DNA of 43,830 bases from Chara braunii (Eukaryota > Streptophyta > Charophyceae > Charales > Characeae), in contig BFEA01000597.1 in assembly GCA_003427395.1 (NCBI GenBank), forward strand, positions 633,610 through 677,439, given 5' to 3'. Below the pieces are notes generated by a model. It was not told the origin of the DNA. It was given only the letters and a program-made list of their open reading frames with translations, and searched no databases. Positions within the stretch are counted from its first letter, which is position 1. Every line of letters begins with the position of its first letter. The position numbers and the translations under genes were made by a program. Shown piece after piece: positions 19,090 through 28,985 of this stretch.

Positions 19090-20345
19090 TGCAATACATA
19101 AGCAGTCAAGATATAAAGTTAGATGTGATACGCGCAGGGTTTAGAGATTTCACGCAGGATATGATGAAATACATGGTGGGCCAAGTCCACCCGGCGATTA
19201 GTAAGACGAAGGAATTTTGCACTGGTGCCATTGAAGGCGCCAAGTTAGCGGCTGTTAAGGAAGAAGAGTCGGCCCCACCACATCGCGAAAAGGTTAATGT
19301 CCGTTTCGCCGAACCCTTCAGTGGAAAGCAGGGGGACGATTTTGATAATTGGGAGGCCAACGTGCACTCCTATTTGTACGTGCAGGGAGTCACGCCCGAG
19401 GATCATGTTTTAGTGGCCTTCCATGCCCTTCGAGATGAAGCGACCAGTTTTGCTAGGTCGTTAGCCCGCGCCGCGAACTGTGACAACAACATGGTCACAT
19501 ATTCCCGATTGACGCCCCTCTCTGAGTTCTTGAAATCACTCAGGGAGCGATTCTTAGATGTGACGCGGGGGCTTAAAGCCTATGATAAGCTTCTAATGAT
19601 ACACATGCGCCAGTGGAAGAGTGTCCACACCCTCAAGTCCGTGATGGACGAATACGTTGCTGTTCCCGGGCATGGAGTGATTGACGCCCAACTGGTTAAC
19701 CTCTTCTATCGAGCCTAGCTTGAGAATATTCAGGGACATTTCTTCGAGAAGAAGAAGTAGCAGGGTATGACATACGATGTTCTTAGCAGGGAGGCAGTTT
19801 CATTCGCCACCCAAGCATCGTCGGTTACCACGTTCTGGCATAAAGATTTGTCTAAGGGGAAAACGTGGAAGGGGCGTACCATCTCCGGCCAAATTAAGGC
19901 CAGAGATAGTTTGATTCTAACACTGGAGAAAGGTGGTGTAGACGAGGTTCCCTACTTTGACATTGAGTGAGGACTAGAGGAGGAGGACAGTAGCGCTGGT
20001 CAGGGGAGAACCTACGCTGCTGACGCGGCCGGAGGGAGGCCGTAAGGAGGAGGACAAGGGTCCAGCCAAAATGGTCGGGCCCCAGGTGGCCGAGGACAGG
20101 GTGGCCAGGGGGTTCGCGGCAATGGAAACCGCCAAGCGGGAGGAAGGGGAGATCTGCCATCTAACCGTCCGCGTTCTAGTTGGTCACCTTGCAGACAGGG
20201 ATGGTGGCACCCAGGCCGGCCCGAGGGCCGACCTTGGGAAGATCTGGGTATAGAGGAAAAAGTATGGTGAGAACGCATTAATAGGTCTCAGTGCGTGTTA
20301 TGCGGAGACCCAGGGCACATTATAAAATTATGTCCGAAGTATAGG
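19090..20345 (+). pseudogene. Gag of element C with zinc knuckle
   Basis: An open frame to 19718 includes R-F-A-E-P-F-S-G-K-Q-G-D-D-F-D-N-W and V-A-F-H-A-L-R-D-E-A, typical of the plant retrotransposon gag (capsid-like) domain. The apparent N-terminus upstream of about 19090 is translated minisatellite and should not be trusted. A stop at 19716-19718 and further frame changes lead to a CCHC zinc knuckle at 20292-20333 (C-V-L-C-G-D-P-G-H-I-I-K-L-C), which in active elements binds the RNA genome during particle assembly. Element B carries the same knuckle. Confidence 0.85.
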
Positions 20346-20559
20346 AACCGTGCTGCGTCTGGGGCAGCAAAAGGCAGTTGTCGGTAGGGGCTGCAATTGC
20401 CCCTACCCCAGGAGTATGTGGATCTGAGCGTGCAGCGAAGAAGAGTCTCCCACTCCACTTATCTCCATGGCAGAGGTTGCTGTCCAGAGACTGCTTGTGT
20501 TAGGGTCTCTCTAGACGTTTCCCTCACAGGCTTAGCTGAAGAGTTGAGAGAGAGGCAAG

Positions 20560-20860
20560 CTTGGGCCAAGATGAAGAAGGATGGTAAAGGACAACTGATC
20601 CTCGTAGATGTAGAGATTTTTAGAGCTAGAGTAGGAGCCATGATAGACAATGGGGCAACTAGGAGTTACATCAGTCGTAAAGCGCTGAAAAAGTTGAAAC
20701 TCAATCTGAAAGTCCAACGATTAGCAGAACCTGTAGTCAACATCCTTGCAGAGAACAGTAGGATGTGCATTGATGAGTATGTTGAGGGGGCCTAGGCCTA
20801 GAACAGTAGGATGTACATTGATGAGTATGTTGAGGGGGTCCAGGCCTACTCGCCTAGAGA
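20560..20860 (+). pseudogene. Aspartic protease of element C (DNGA active site)
   Basis: V-D-V-E-I-F-R-A-R-V-G-A-M-I-D-N-G-A-T matches element B, which has D-S-G-A. The catalytic Asp is encoded at 20646-20648 but the following Ser is Asn. The frame stops at 20793-20795 because of a 48-bp tandem duplication (20753-20848). Role in active elements: polyprotein maturation. Confidence 0.85.
20753..20848 (+). repeat. 48-bp tandem duplication creating a stop in element C
   Basis: GAACAGTAGGATGTGCATTG at 20753 recurs at 20801 with one or two changes (period 48 bp). At the join the sequence GGCCTAGGCCTAG brings in-frame TAG codons. Confidence 0.9.
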
Positions 20861-21963
20861 AAGAAGGGAAGGTAGAGAAGGTATTGCATTCCTTGACCAC
20901 CCTCGTAAAAAAGAATCTCCCATTTGACATTGTTTTAGGCACAGATTGGGGAGAGGCAGCAGGAGCCACACAACACCTTAGAGAGCATGAGTGTGGGCTC
21001 CCCAGTGCATCAGGCGAAGTCAAGGAAGTCCGCCTGTACCATGAGTCTAGGGTAGATAACCCCCTTGCCCATTGCTGCCTCAGCGCTCCTGCATTCGCCA
21101 AACTCGTGCGGAAGGAGCAGCTTGAAGAGCAGTTGTTCGTAGCCTACGTAAGGCCAGTGTTCGATAAGCCTAAAGAAGAAGAGAAGATTCATCCTACCAT
21201 TGCCAGTCTACTGGAAGAGTATAAAGATTTGTTTGAAGCACCTTCAGGAGTAGTGCCAAGACCAATCCAGCACCGTATAGAGATAGAGCTTGGCAGTAGG
21301 ACGCCCAAAGGGGCAGTCTACACGATGTCTCCCAAGGAGCTAGAGGAGTTTCGCAGGCAGTTAGACGAACTCCTAGAGAAACGATGGATAAGACCTAGTT
21401 CATCACCCTTTGATGCACCTATTATGTTTGTCCCAAAGAAGGAGGGAGAGCTATGCATGTGTATTGACTACAAGGGACCGAACGCCATCACAATCAAGAA
21501 TGTAGAGCCGCTGCCTCACATAGATGACCTGTTAGATCGAGTGCAGGGATGCATGTATTTCTCAAAGATAGGTCTGAAGTCAGGTGACCATCAGATAGAG
21601 GTCCACCGTGACGATCAGTATAAGACGACGTTCAAGACAAGGTATGGGCATTACGAGTTCATAGCGATGTCGTTGGGACTAACTTATGCACTGGCCACAT
21701 TTCAGCGCTGCATGAACGACTTGTTAAGACCATGGCTAGATAGGTTCGTCGTAGTGTACCTAGATGATATCTTAGTGTTCAGCAAGACCCTCGAGGAGCA
21801 TGAGGGCCATCTGAGGCAGATTCTAGGGAAGTTGAGAGAGTCTAACTTAAAGATTAACCCGAAAAAGTGCGAGTGGGCCAAGACAGAGGTCCTTTACCTA
21901 GGTCATGTACGAGACGGAGACGGTATTCGGCCCGAGATCAATCAGAGACTGACCAACTCCTAA
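20861..21963 (+). pseudogene. Linker and reverse transcriptase of element C (motif A Asp lost)
   Basis: The frame runs from within the protease to 21963. RT signatures are [19 protein letters not shown], motif A F-S-K-I-G-L-K-S-G-D and motif C Y-L-D-D (21757-21768). The motif A catalytic Asp is replaced by Gly (GGT, 21571-21573) and the following Tyr by Asp, so the polymerase would be inactive although the frame is open for over 300 codons. The frame ends at 21963 in R-P-E-I-N-Q, shifted relative to element B (R-P-E-D-N-K). Confidence 0.9.
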
Positions 21964-22560
21964 GACACTAATAGAGTTACGTTCGTTCCTAGGATTGGCT
22001 AACTATAAATAGGAAGTTTGTGAGGAATTTCTCCACGATCGCTGCTCCCCTCCGTAGGTTACTGAAGAAAAAGACAATCTGGAAGTGGGACCAGGATTGC
22101 ACGCCAGCCTTCAAGAAATTAAAGAAGGCCTTAATAGAGTACCCTGTCCTCAAAGTTGCTAGTCAATGGTTATAGACGCTAGTCAATACGGCATAGGTGT
22201 CGTTTTGCAGCAAGATGACGACAATGGTTATAGACCTGTAGAGTTCAATACAGCAGGCTGCCCTCAGAAAAGGTAGCAGCATCGACATATGAGAGGGAAC
22301 TCTACGCTCTCAGGCATACTCTAGATCACTGGAAGCATTATCTGCTTGGGAGGCACTTCAAGGTTTTTTCAGATCACGATACTCTTAGATGGCTAAAGAC
22401 GCAAGCCAAGATGACGCCCAAGGTAACTAGATGGCCTGCTGAGATAGACCAATTTGACTTCGAGTTAAAGCCCGTAAAAGGAAAGTATAACGTGGTAGCC
22501 GATGCTCTGAGTAGGGGAGCTGATTACTTTGGCGCGATAGTGCACTATCTAGACATAGGA
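21964..22560 (+). pseudogene. RNase H region of element C
   Basis: Fragments in several frames: L-L-K-K-K-T-I-W-K-W-D (about 22065), D-A-S-Q-Y-G-I-G-V (about 22180), Y-E-R-E-L-Y-A-L-R (about 22290), then from 22411 W-P-A-E-I-D-Q-F and V-A-D-A-L-S-R-G-A-D-Y-F-G. About 25 bp are lost before the D-A-S block (22155-22170), and a run near 22245 is frameshifted. Confidence 0.8.
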
Positions 22561-24100
22561 GCTGATTTACAACAGAAGATAAGAGATGCCTATGCACAAA
22601 ACCCGATCTACGGTGAGCTGCTAAAAAAAGTAAATGAAGCCCTAGATAGTGAACCACACTATCGAACCACGAACGGGCTACTGTTTGAGAAGACCATTGT
22701 TGCTGACAGGTATGCGCCCCCAACAATGAAGAGATCCGTAGCCTAATCTTAAGGGAATGCCACGATACAGAAGGGCATTTTGGATGGCATAAATTTCAAT
22801 GTTGTTATTTGTTTCTTTGATGGCTGGAAGTTCTTCGAAGGTATGAAAAGTTGGAGGACTTTGTACCATCCATTCAAGTGTAGTTGAATTTGGCTCAACT
22901 GCCCAAGGCGCTTGCAGAGCGCGCACTTTAGCTAACCTGATGATGTCGTACACATGGCCAGGTATGAAAGCAGACTGCATAGAGTATGTGCGCAGTTGCA
23001 AGGTGTGTCAGCGCAACAAGACTACAACGAGAGCCCCGTTGGGTCTTCTTAGACCCTTGCCTATTCCACCAGGACTTGGAGAGTCAGTTTCCATCGATTT
23101 CATGGATACCGGGGTCAGACGTAGGGGCGGCAAGACTCAAGTCATGGTCATAATAGATCGATTTAGTAAGTATGCAGTTTTTGTTCCGCTACCGACAGAA
23201 GCGCGGACAGACTAGTAATAGGAAAGTTCTTTGATTTTTGGGTAAGTGAGCATGGCATGTCGTTGTCCATAGTAAGTGGTAGGGATACACGGTTTACTAT
23301 CCAGAATTGGCAAGATCTTATGAAAGTCTATGGGTCTAAGTTGTTGATGGCATCAAGACGGCACCCAGAGACTAATGACCAGACAAAGCAGATGAATAAG
23401 ATATTGTCGCAGCTACTCAGAATGTACATTAGGCCAGCTCAGGTAAACTGGGATGAGATGCTTCCCAAAGTAGCAACTGCCTATAATAACAATGTTCATC
23501 TAGCTATCTGCAGAACTCCTAATGAGCTACATAAGTCCTTTAGACCAAGGCGGCCGTTTGAAGGATTAAACCGGGACCAGATACAGAGACTACCACCCGA
23601 CACCCGAGAGTTTGCATTACAGCACGAGCAAGGAGTCACTAAGGTCATTGACAATCTTAGGAAAGCCCATCACCGGATGATAGAGCAAGCTAACAAGCAT
23701 CGCCGACCTTCACAGTTTCAGGTAGGCGATCTAGTCAAACGAGTTCGCACCGTAGGAAAACATCTCACAGAAGCTCTTACCTGCGTATAGAGTACCATGG
23801 CCTGTCCTAGAAGTCAAGGGAGGAGAGGACGGCCCGTCAAATACAACAGAGATTCCACCGCACCTCCACATGTACCCAGTCTTCCATGCGTCCAAGTTGT
23901 TGCATTGCACCACATCCGATAGATTCCCTTCCAGGAGATCGATGATTCCGCCAGACATGGATGGTGCATACAATATAGATCGCATAGTGGAAGAGGACGT
24001 GTTCAGGACAGGAAGTCGAGGTCGTCCCCAAAAACAGTATAGGGTTAGGTTCGCATACCAGGAACCCGAGGACAACCGATGGTTTACCAGAACAGAGTAA
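22561..24100 (+). pseudogene. Integrase of element C (interrupted, DDE residues lost)
   Basis: The zinc-binding module begins [12 protein letters not shown] (22755-22785), is split by a foreign insert (22791-22930) and resumes [19 protein letters not shown]. In the core, S-I-D-F-M-D is kept, but the second Asp is Gly (V-S-G-R-D, 23278-23280) and the Glu is Lys (Q-T-K-Q-M-N, 23386-23388). One base is lost near 23210. The C-terminal part matches element B, ending near R-W-F-T-R-T-E at 24097. Confidence 0.88.
22791..22930 (-). pseudogene. cox1: Fragment of mitochondrial cox1 3' end inserted in integrase of C
   Basis: Against element B, the HHCC codons are split here between GGATGGC and AGCTAACCTGATG. 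The minus strand of the extra segment encodes [15 protein letters not shown], then Q-S-P-P-T-F-H-T-F and E-E-L-P-A-I-K-E, which I recognise as the C-terminus of plant cytochrome c oxidase subunit 1. COX1 is mitochondrially encoded in green plants, so this is a nuclear piece of mitochondrial DNA (NUMT), about 115-140 bp, probably captured during break repair. About 10 bp of integrase (AAAAGACACT in B) appear to be lost. Recognition is from memory of the family. Confidence 0.8.
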
Positions 24101-24262
24101 AGGTCCTATCTTGAGTTAGAAAGAAGGGTAAAGGTCCTATCTTGAGTTAGAATGTTCTCGGACATAGTACACGCCTAGGAAAGAGAAAGAAAGGGTAAAG
24201 GTCCTATTTTGAGTTAGAATGTTCTCGGAGGACCTCGAATTTAGGACGGCGGGAGTGAAACG
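24098..24262 (+). repeat. Triplicated GTAAAGGTCCTATCTTGAG motif and polypurine tract of C
   Basis: AAAGGTCCTATYTTGAGTTAGAA occurs at about 24099, 24129 and 24197. Purine runs (AAAGAGAAAGAAAGGG, about 24180; GGCGGGAGTGAAACGG, 24248-24263) precede the LTR; the latter is also present before the matching LTR of element B and is the likely polypurine tract priming plus-strand synthesis. Confidence 0.7.
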
Positions 24263-25182
24263 GTTTCACCCAGTTGACCCGACATTTGCAGACACAGAGA
24301 TTCGATCTCTAGACCTGTGCCCAAACCCTATACACCCTGTGTGCTGAGTGAGATTCGATCCCTAGACCTACCCTGTACCCTGTACATAGGCCCAGCGAGC
24401 TGTGTGAAAGTCGATCCCTAGGTTTGTAGGTTAGTAGCTGAGTCTGTTACCAGTAGGCCTAAAATAGTCCGTTCTAGAAGTCTCTAAAGTCTATTGTGGG
24501 CCTAAAGTCTGTCTGTCAGTCTGTAGGTTCTAGAAGTCCATAGGTCCTTGTAGGCAAGTCCAGTCAGCAGGTACCGACGGTAAGGGCTGCACGTGGGGAA
24601 AAGTGAAGGCCCACGCGTTCTATAGAAGTCTCGAGAATACGCGTTTTGGGGCCTGCACCACGCGGTTTGAGTCCAGAGGCCCACACGTTTTGGCCCAGAC
24701 CATGTGGTTTGGAGGCAGGACTGGGTACCTCCGACGAGGTATAAATAAAGAAGTAGCGTCCAACCATTCATTAATTCGCCTGTGAGCCATGCAGAAGAGC
24801 TGCCTTGGTATCTTGTGTGTGGAGGTCTGCAGGTGCCCGGAGAGGAAGTGGGCAGTGAGGAAGACAGCGGCCATAGCTGGCCAGTGAGGAGGACATCGGC
24901 GGCCATATCGGCGGCCATAGCTGTTGGTGCAGAAAGAGTGCAGACATGGTGTGTGTCTGTGTAGCGTTGATATTCAGGGTGATCCCCGTACATGAGTGCA
25001 TGAGAGAGAGAGTGAGGCTGGTGGTGGAGACACTGTTCGGCGGCCATAACCGCAAGTTGTACAGTTGTTCTGAACAGAGTTTAAGTGCAAGTTCACTGTT
25101 GATTCTGAGTTAAGAGTTTGGTTTCGCCATCGGTTCTTGTGTATGCATGTTGTGATCAAGTCTGAAGTCGAGTCTGATTGCA
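24263..25182 (+). repeat. 3' LTR of element C
   Basis: Starts at about 24263 after the purine tract shared with element B and ends GATTGCA at 25182, where B's LTR also ends (AGTCTGATTGCA). Length about 920 bp. It includes TATAAATA at 24740-24747 followed by a conserved CATTCATT...GTGAGCCAT segment that also follows the TATA box in B. Four GGCCATA-type boxes occur at 24869-25050. The start is approximate because the LTR does not begin with TG. Confidence 0.82.
24740..24747 (+). promoter_or_regulatory. TATA box of LTR C
   Basis: TATAAATA, with a matching TATAAAT/TATAAAC at the homologous place in both B-family LTRs (41463-41469 and 34693-34699, minus strand). Conservation of position makes this the likely RNA polymerase II promoter of the family. 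Confidence 0.75.
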
Positions 25183-25642
25183 CCATTCAACATTGTAGTA
25201 TTATTTCTTGTGTGAATAAGAGAGGAGGAGATAAGGAGGACGAGAGTGATTGGCGAAGAAGAAGAGCTTTCTCATTTGTCTATGCGGGTGTACATCATCT
25301 TCTTCTTTCTTTCGTCGTCTTCTTCTCCTAACCCTCTCTCTCCTCTCAAGTTCATTCATTTCTTTTTGCAAGTGGACGGCATTGTACTATCTGATGAATG
25401 TGTTTCTCAAAATGTGCCAGGATCATAACAATTATAGAAATTGTGAATTGCCATATGTCATATATTTTATTTTTTTACCAACTATAGTTTCTGCAGAATC
25501 TGATTGGGTTAGTTATAGGATAGACTGTTAGTCCTAGGGACAATGAGCAGATTAATTAGTAAGTGATCTGGACTGATTAGTTGTCTGCATTGTCGTGTCC
25601 AGAATTGATTAGTTTCATTCCAGTTGGCAGAAGTCTGAAGTG
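25183..25642. other. Unassigned flank between LTR C and the U6 copy
   Basis: AT-rich stretches and pyrimidine runs; no protein-like frame, LTR or RNA gene is seen. There is no clear plant U6 promoter (no upstream sequence element or well-placed TATA) in front of 25643. Confidence 0.45.
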
Positions 25643-25742
25643 GTATCCTTCGAGACATTCGCTAAAATTGAACGATACAGAGGAGATTAGCATGGCCCCT
25701 GCACAAGGATGGCGCACATAAATTGAGAAATGGTACAAAGTT
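25643..25742 (+). ncRNA. U6: U6 snRNA-derived copy (probable retropseudogene)
   Basis: The segment follows spliceosomal U6 almost end to end: 5' stem CCTTCGAGACATTCG, GCTAAAATTG, AACGATACAGAG, GATTAGCATGGCCCCTGC, ACAAGGATGG and GAGAAATGG-ACAAAG. The AGC catalytic triad is intact, but the invariant ACAGAGA box reads ACAGAGG and several stem bases are changed or missing. The usual T-run terminator is replaced by TTAAAAAAGG, and no U6 promoter precedes it. This fits a reverse-transcribed, A-tailed copy rather than a functional gene. A divergent expressed variant is less likely but not excluded. Confidence 0.85.
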
Positions 25743-26055
25743 AAAAAAGGAGGAGGAGGAGAAGAAGAAGATGAAGAAGTCTGCAGTGATCATAGCGCTG
25801 CTGGTACTGCTTTCCTAGGGTTAAACCACTAGTACATCAGAGCCTCGCGGGCTCGCATTGCATGCTAATCTTTGCCAAACCACCAGCCACTCACTTCTTT
25901 CATTTTTTGGTTGGCACCCCAGCCATTGTGGTCCGGTAGTCCCAGGCCTCCAAAATTTTAGAAGCGAGCCATTCGTTTTCGGAGTTGCCTGGGGCCATGT
26001 ACTGTCGGTTTTAGAGAGAGGACAGAGAAGACAGGCCCGTGAGCAGTGAAGAGCA

Positions 26056-27050
26056 ATGTCTCAGGCAACAGGTACTTCCAGGGTTTTTGCCACTCAGGGC
26101 CAAGTAAGTCAAACTCTGGCGAGCAAAGCAGAACATTCTAGTGTCGTAGCTCAAGAAGGGGCAGAATAGACTGAGAATCTAAAGAACGCCACGCCTTCGG
26201 TTAAGAACAGCGAATGAGCTTTAGGGATTTAGAACTGAGGGAAAGAGAAGCCTGATAGGACAAAGCTGGTGGACTAGGCCTATGTCGAGCAACACAACTT
26301 CGCCTCCTTCAGCAAGAAGGCCTTAGATATAGAGGCAAAACTGGGATCTGCGCATCAAAGTCAGGGAGATGGGAGGAAGAAGAGAGTACCCCAGGACTGG
26401 AAGAAGAAAGCGCAATTAATGTTCGTCGCCCATGATGGTCAGGCGACATAAATTAACGACTTCCCAGACCTTGGGGAGGACACACAGCACGATGGGGCCA
26501 GCGAGACTTCGGATGGGGGAGTTGTGGCACCCATCAAAGAAAAGGCTAGGGGGACCGGTAAGAAGAAGGTAGGCCGGTCTACGGGTCAGGGACGCCCGCA
26601 TGGGTGAAACTTGGTTTAGAGTATAGGTGTGGAGGGACCGAGTTGCTAGGGGTACGTGTGGCAACTATGGCCACACATCTAGAACGTGCCGAGGTAAGAA
26701 GGTCCTAACGAGGATAGACTCTCCAACAATGGTGGGACTATCTTCGAACCCTGGCGGTGGTTCTGCGAGCACTTCGCAGGGAAACACCTTGGGCCAGTAG
26801 GAGTTTGGTCGCTCTTACTCGCGCTGAAGTGGTAACGTTGCCTTCCCCACTTCAGGTGTTGGCCAAGGCTAGTGACCCACGTATCGCCCCGCAGACACAT
26901 TCAGACCCACCGACGCTTTGTTCGAGAGATGTGTCTGAGGCACTAAAAGAGTTAGAGACTGAGTAGTCAGGGAAGGACCCTAAAGACTCTTGGGCGATGA
27001 TCAGTAGAGGTCCAAAGGGTGAACATTTCGTGGTAAAGTTGGCGCCTCCG
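26056..27050 (+). pseudogene. Gag of element F (degenerate)
   Basis: A plausible start is ATG 26056 (M-S-Q-A-T-G-T-S-R). Stops follow quickly (TAG near 26168) and the rest is in pieces. A zinc-knuckle remnant is at about 26655-26690 (C-G-N-Y-G-H-T-S-R-T-C), where the first Cys of CCHC is missing. Recognition rests on this remnant and on position before the protease. Confidence 0.6.
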
Positions 27051-27052
27051 CA

Positions 27053-27565
27053 GACATAGGCTCTACACGAAACTTCATCAGTCGTGCTTGTGTGGATAGA
27101 CTGCGCTTAGGGGACCAAGTGCGGCGGCTTAGCAGAACTGTAGCTTTTACGCTGGCCAACAAGCACCAAATGGTAGTTAAAGACTATGTCAAGGACGTAG
27201 TCTGTTCCTTCTCTTATGGAGGAGGGGAAATGAGACTTAAAATCTCATTCCTCGTCAGCGACGAACTGCCTTTTGATATGCTACTAGGCATGTACTACCT
27301 CGAGGTCGCGCAACCTCAGTTTGATTGGGATAGGAAGGTGTTGATACACAAGTTGCCAAATGGTAGGACCGTTAGACTGCAAAAGTATAAGGCTAGCAGT
27401 CTAGTGGAGAACTACGACTGCATGTGTGCTTCCTCTTTCTATAACTACTACAAGCAGAATCGCGAGGAGGGCATGTATCTAGTCTTCGTCTCTGAGAAAG
27501 GGGAGGCCGTTAAAACACCCCCAGAGATAGAATCAGTCGTCGCACAATATTCCGACCTTTTTTAG
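27053..27565 (+). pseudogene. Retropepsin-like protease and linker of element F
   Basis: The frame reads A-D-I-G-S-T-R-N-F-I-S at 27050-27085, where D-I-G stands for the usual D-S/T-G; catalytic Asp at 27053-27055. It continues without interruption through D-M-L-L-G-M (27270-27290) and the conserved linker to TAG at 27563-27565. It has one copy of the segment duplicated in A and keeps CAG where A has a stop, so it is the better-preserved allele of the pair. Confidence 0.83.
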
Positions 27566-28480
27566 GAGCCCACAGGAGTGGTAGAAAGGGAGGTGGTCCA
27601 TGAAATAGAGGTTGTTCCAGGTAGTAAGGTACCTAGAGGACGAATCTATAAGATTCTCTTGCGGAATTGGATGAGCTCCGCCGCCAACTCAAGGAGCTCA
27701 CAGAAAAGGGATGGATTCGGCTTAGTACCTCCCCTTACAGTGCGCCAGTCTTATTTGTTCCAAAGAAGGGAGGTACTACCTCCCCTTACGGTGCGCCAGT
27801 CTTATTTGTCCCAAAGAAGGGAGGTACCTCGAGGATGTGCATTGACTATAGGGGCCCCCCCGTTAAGAACGTGGAGCCCCTACCCCGCATCAACGACCTT
27901 TGGATAGAGTGCAGGGATGCCGGTACTTCACCAAGATAGATCTGAAGTCCGGATACCATCAAATTGCCATTAGACCTGAGGACCAGCACAAAACCGCATT
28001 TCAGACTAGGTACGGTCTGTACGAGTTTGTGGTGATGCCCTTTAGCCTATGCAATGCCCCTGGTACATTCCAGCACGCGATGAACAGGATATTTCATGAT
28101 TGATTAGACAAGTTTATCGTCGTGTACCTCGACGATATTCAAATCTTTAGTAGGGTTGTGGAGGAGCACGCTGAGCACTTGAAAATAGTGCCAGGTCTCC
28201 TAAGACAGCACCAGTATAAGGGTAACTTGGAGAAATGCGAGTTCGGTCGCACCAAGATCTTGTACTTGGGTCATGAAATCTCAGCAGATGGATTGAGGCC
28301 GGATGATGCTAAGGTGGCCAGCATACATGACTGGCCCAGACCTCAGACTGTTACTGAGGTCAGATCGTTTTGGGGGATGACGGGCTACCATCGTCCGTTT
28401 GTAAAGAACTATAGTACTATAGCTTCCCCATTAACAGATCTAACTCGACTGGATACCCCTCGGGAGTGGACTGAAAAGTG
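27566..28480 (+). pseudogene. Reverse transcriptase of element F (frameshifted, 51-bp duplication)
   Basis: RT pieces: [14 protein letters not shown] (27670-27720), V-P-K-K block duplicated, a short deletion turning [10 protein letters not shown] into Y-R-G-P-P-V-K, a 2-base loss at 27898, motif [11 protein letters not shown] (27930-27960), stop TGA near 28101 in F-H-D-stop-L, then motif C V-V-Y-L-D-D (28115-28135). All catalytic aspartates are present, but frames change at least three times. Confidence 0.88.
27726..27827 (+). repeat. 51-bp in-frame tandem duplication in RT of F
   Basis: TACCTCCCCTTACAGTGCGC at 27726 recurs at 27777 (period 51 bp), duplicating 17 codons including [11 protein letters not shown]. 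Element A has one copy. Confidence 0.93.
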
Positions 28481-28973
28481 TGAGGCGGCCTTCGAGAAAC
28501 TCAAGTATGCCCTAACACATTCGAATCCTGATAAGCCATTTGTAGTGACCACAGACGCCAACCAATATGGCATAGGCGCGGTCCTTGCGCAAAAGGAGGG
28601 GCACAAGTTGAGACCTATCGAGTACATGAGCAAAAAGATGCCCTCTCAAAAGCCAGCCAGGTCTACCTACGAGCGTGAGCTCTACGCCCTTTACCGAGCG
28701 CTGGTCCACTGGAGACACTATCTCCTTGGCAGATTTTTCTATGTGAGATCTTCCCATGAGACCCTGCGCTGGATCAAAACACAACTGGAACTCTCTGACA
28801 CAATTAAGCGATGGATTCAAGTGATAGACATGTATGACTATCAACTTGATCCAATCAAGGGAGAGTACAACAAGGTAGCTGATGCACTTTCATGTCGGGC
28901 AGATTACCTGGGCGCGCTAGTGACTGAATTCGGCATATCTAATGATCTACCTCGATCTTTGGTGGAGGCCTAG
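28440..28973 (+). pseudogene. RNase H domain of element F
   Basis: The frame 28122-28973 carries RT connection and a complete-looking RNase H: V-V-T-T-D-A-N-Q-Y-G (Asp), Y-E-R-E-L-Y-A-L-Y (Glu), S-S-H-E-T-L-R-W and V-A-D-A-L-S-C. The H-E-T-L-R-W block is preceded by Ser instead of the usual Asp, losing one catalytic-site residue. The frame ends at TAG 28971-28973, where A has a Tyr codon. Confidence 0.86.
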
Positions 28974-28985
28974 CAAGATGCAGTT

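Larger units (their letters stand above)
19085..25182 (+). mobile_element. Ty3/gypsy retrotransposon C (second family), 5'-truncated, degenerate
   Basis: Gag (19090-20340), protease (20560-20900), RT (21300-21963), RNase H (21964-22560), integrase (22561-24100) and a 3' LTR (24263-25182) are present; no 5' LTR is seen, as the element begins at the purine minisatellite. Its pol is clearly different from A/E/F and close to element B. Active-site residues of protease, RT and integrase are altered, and a ~140-bp foreign fragment interrupts integrase, so it has long been inactive. Confidence 0.9.

Noticed and set aside
18143-19109. Two ~300-codon minus-strand ORFs rich in Phe, Leu, Pro and Ser, and Lys/Glu/Arg-rich plus-strand ORFs
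   Set aside because: They translate the purine minisatellite; only the last ~50 residues of one frame (from ATG 18298) belong to the hAT protein.
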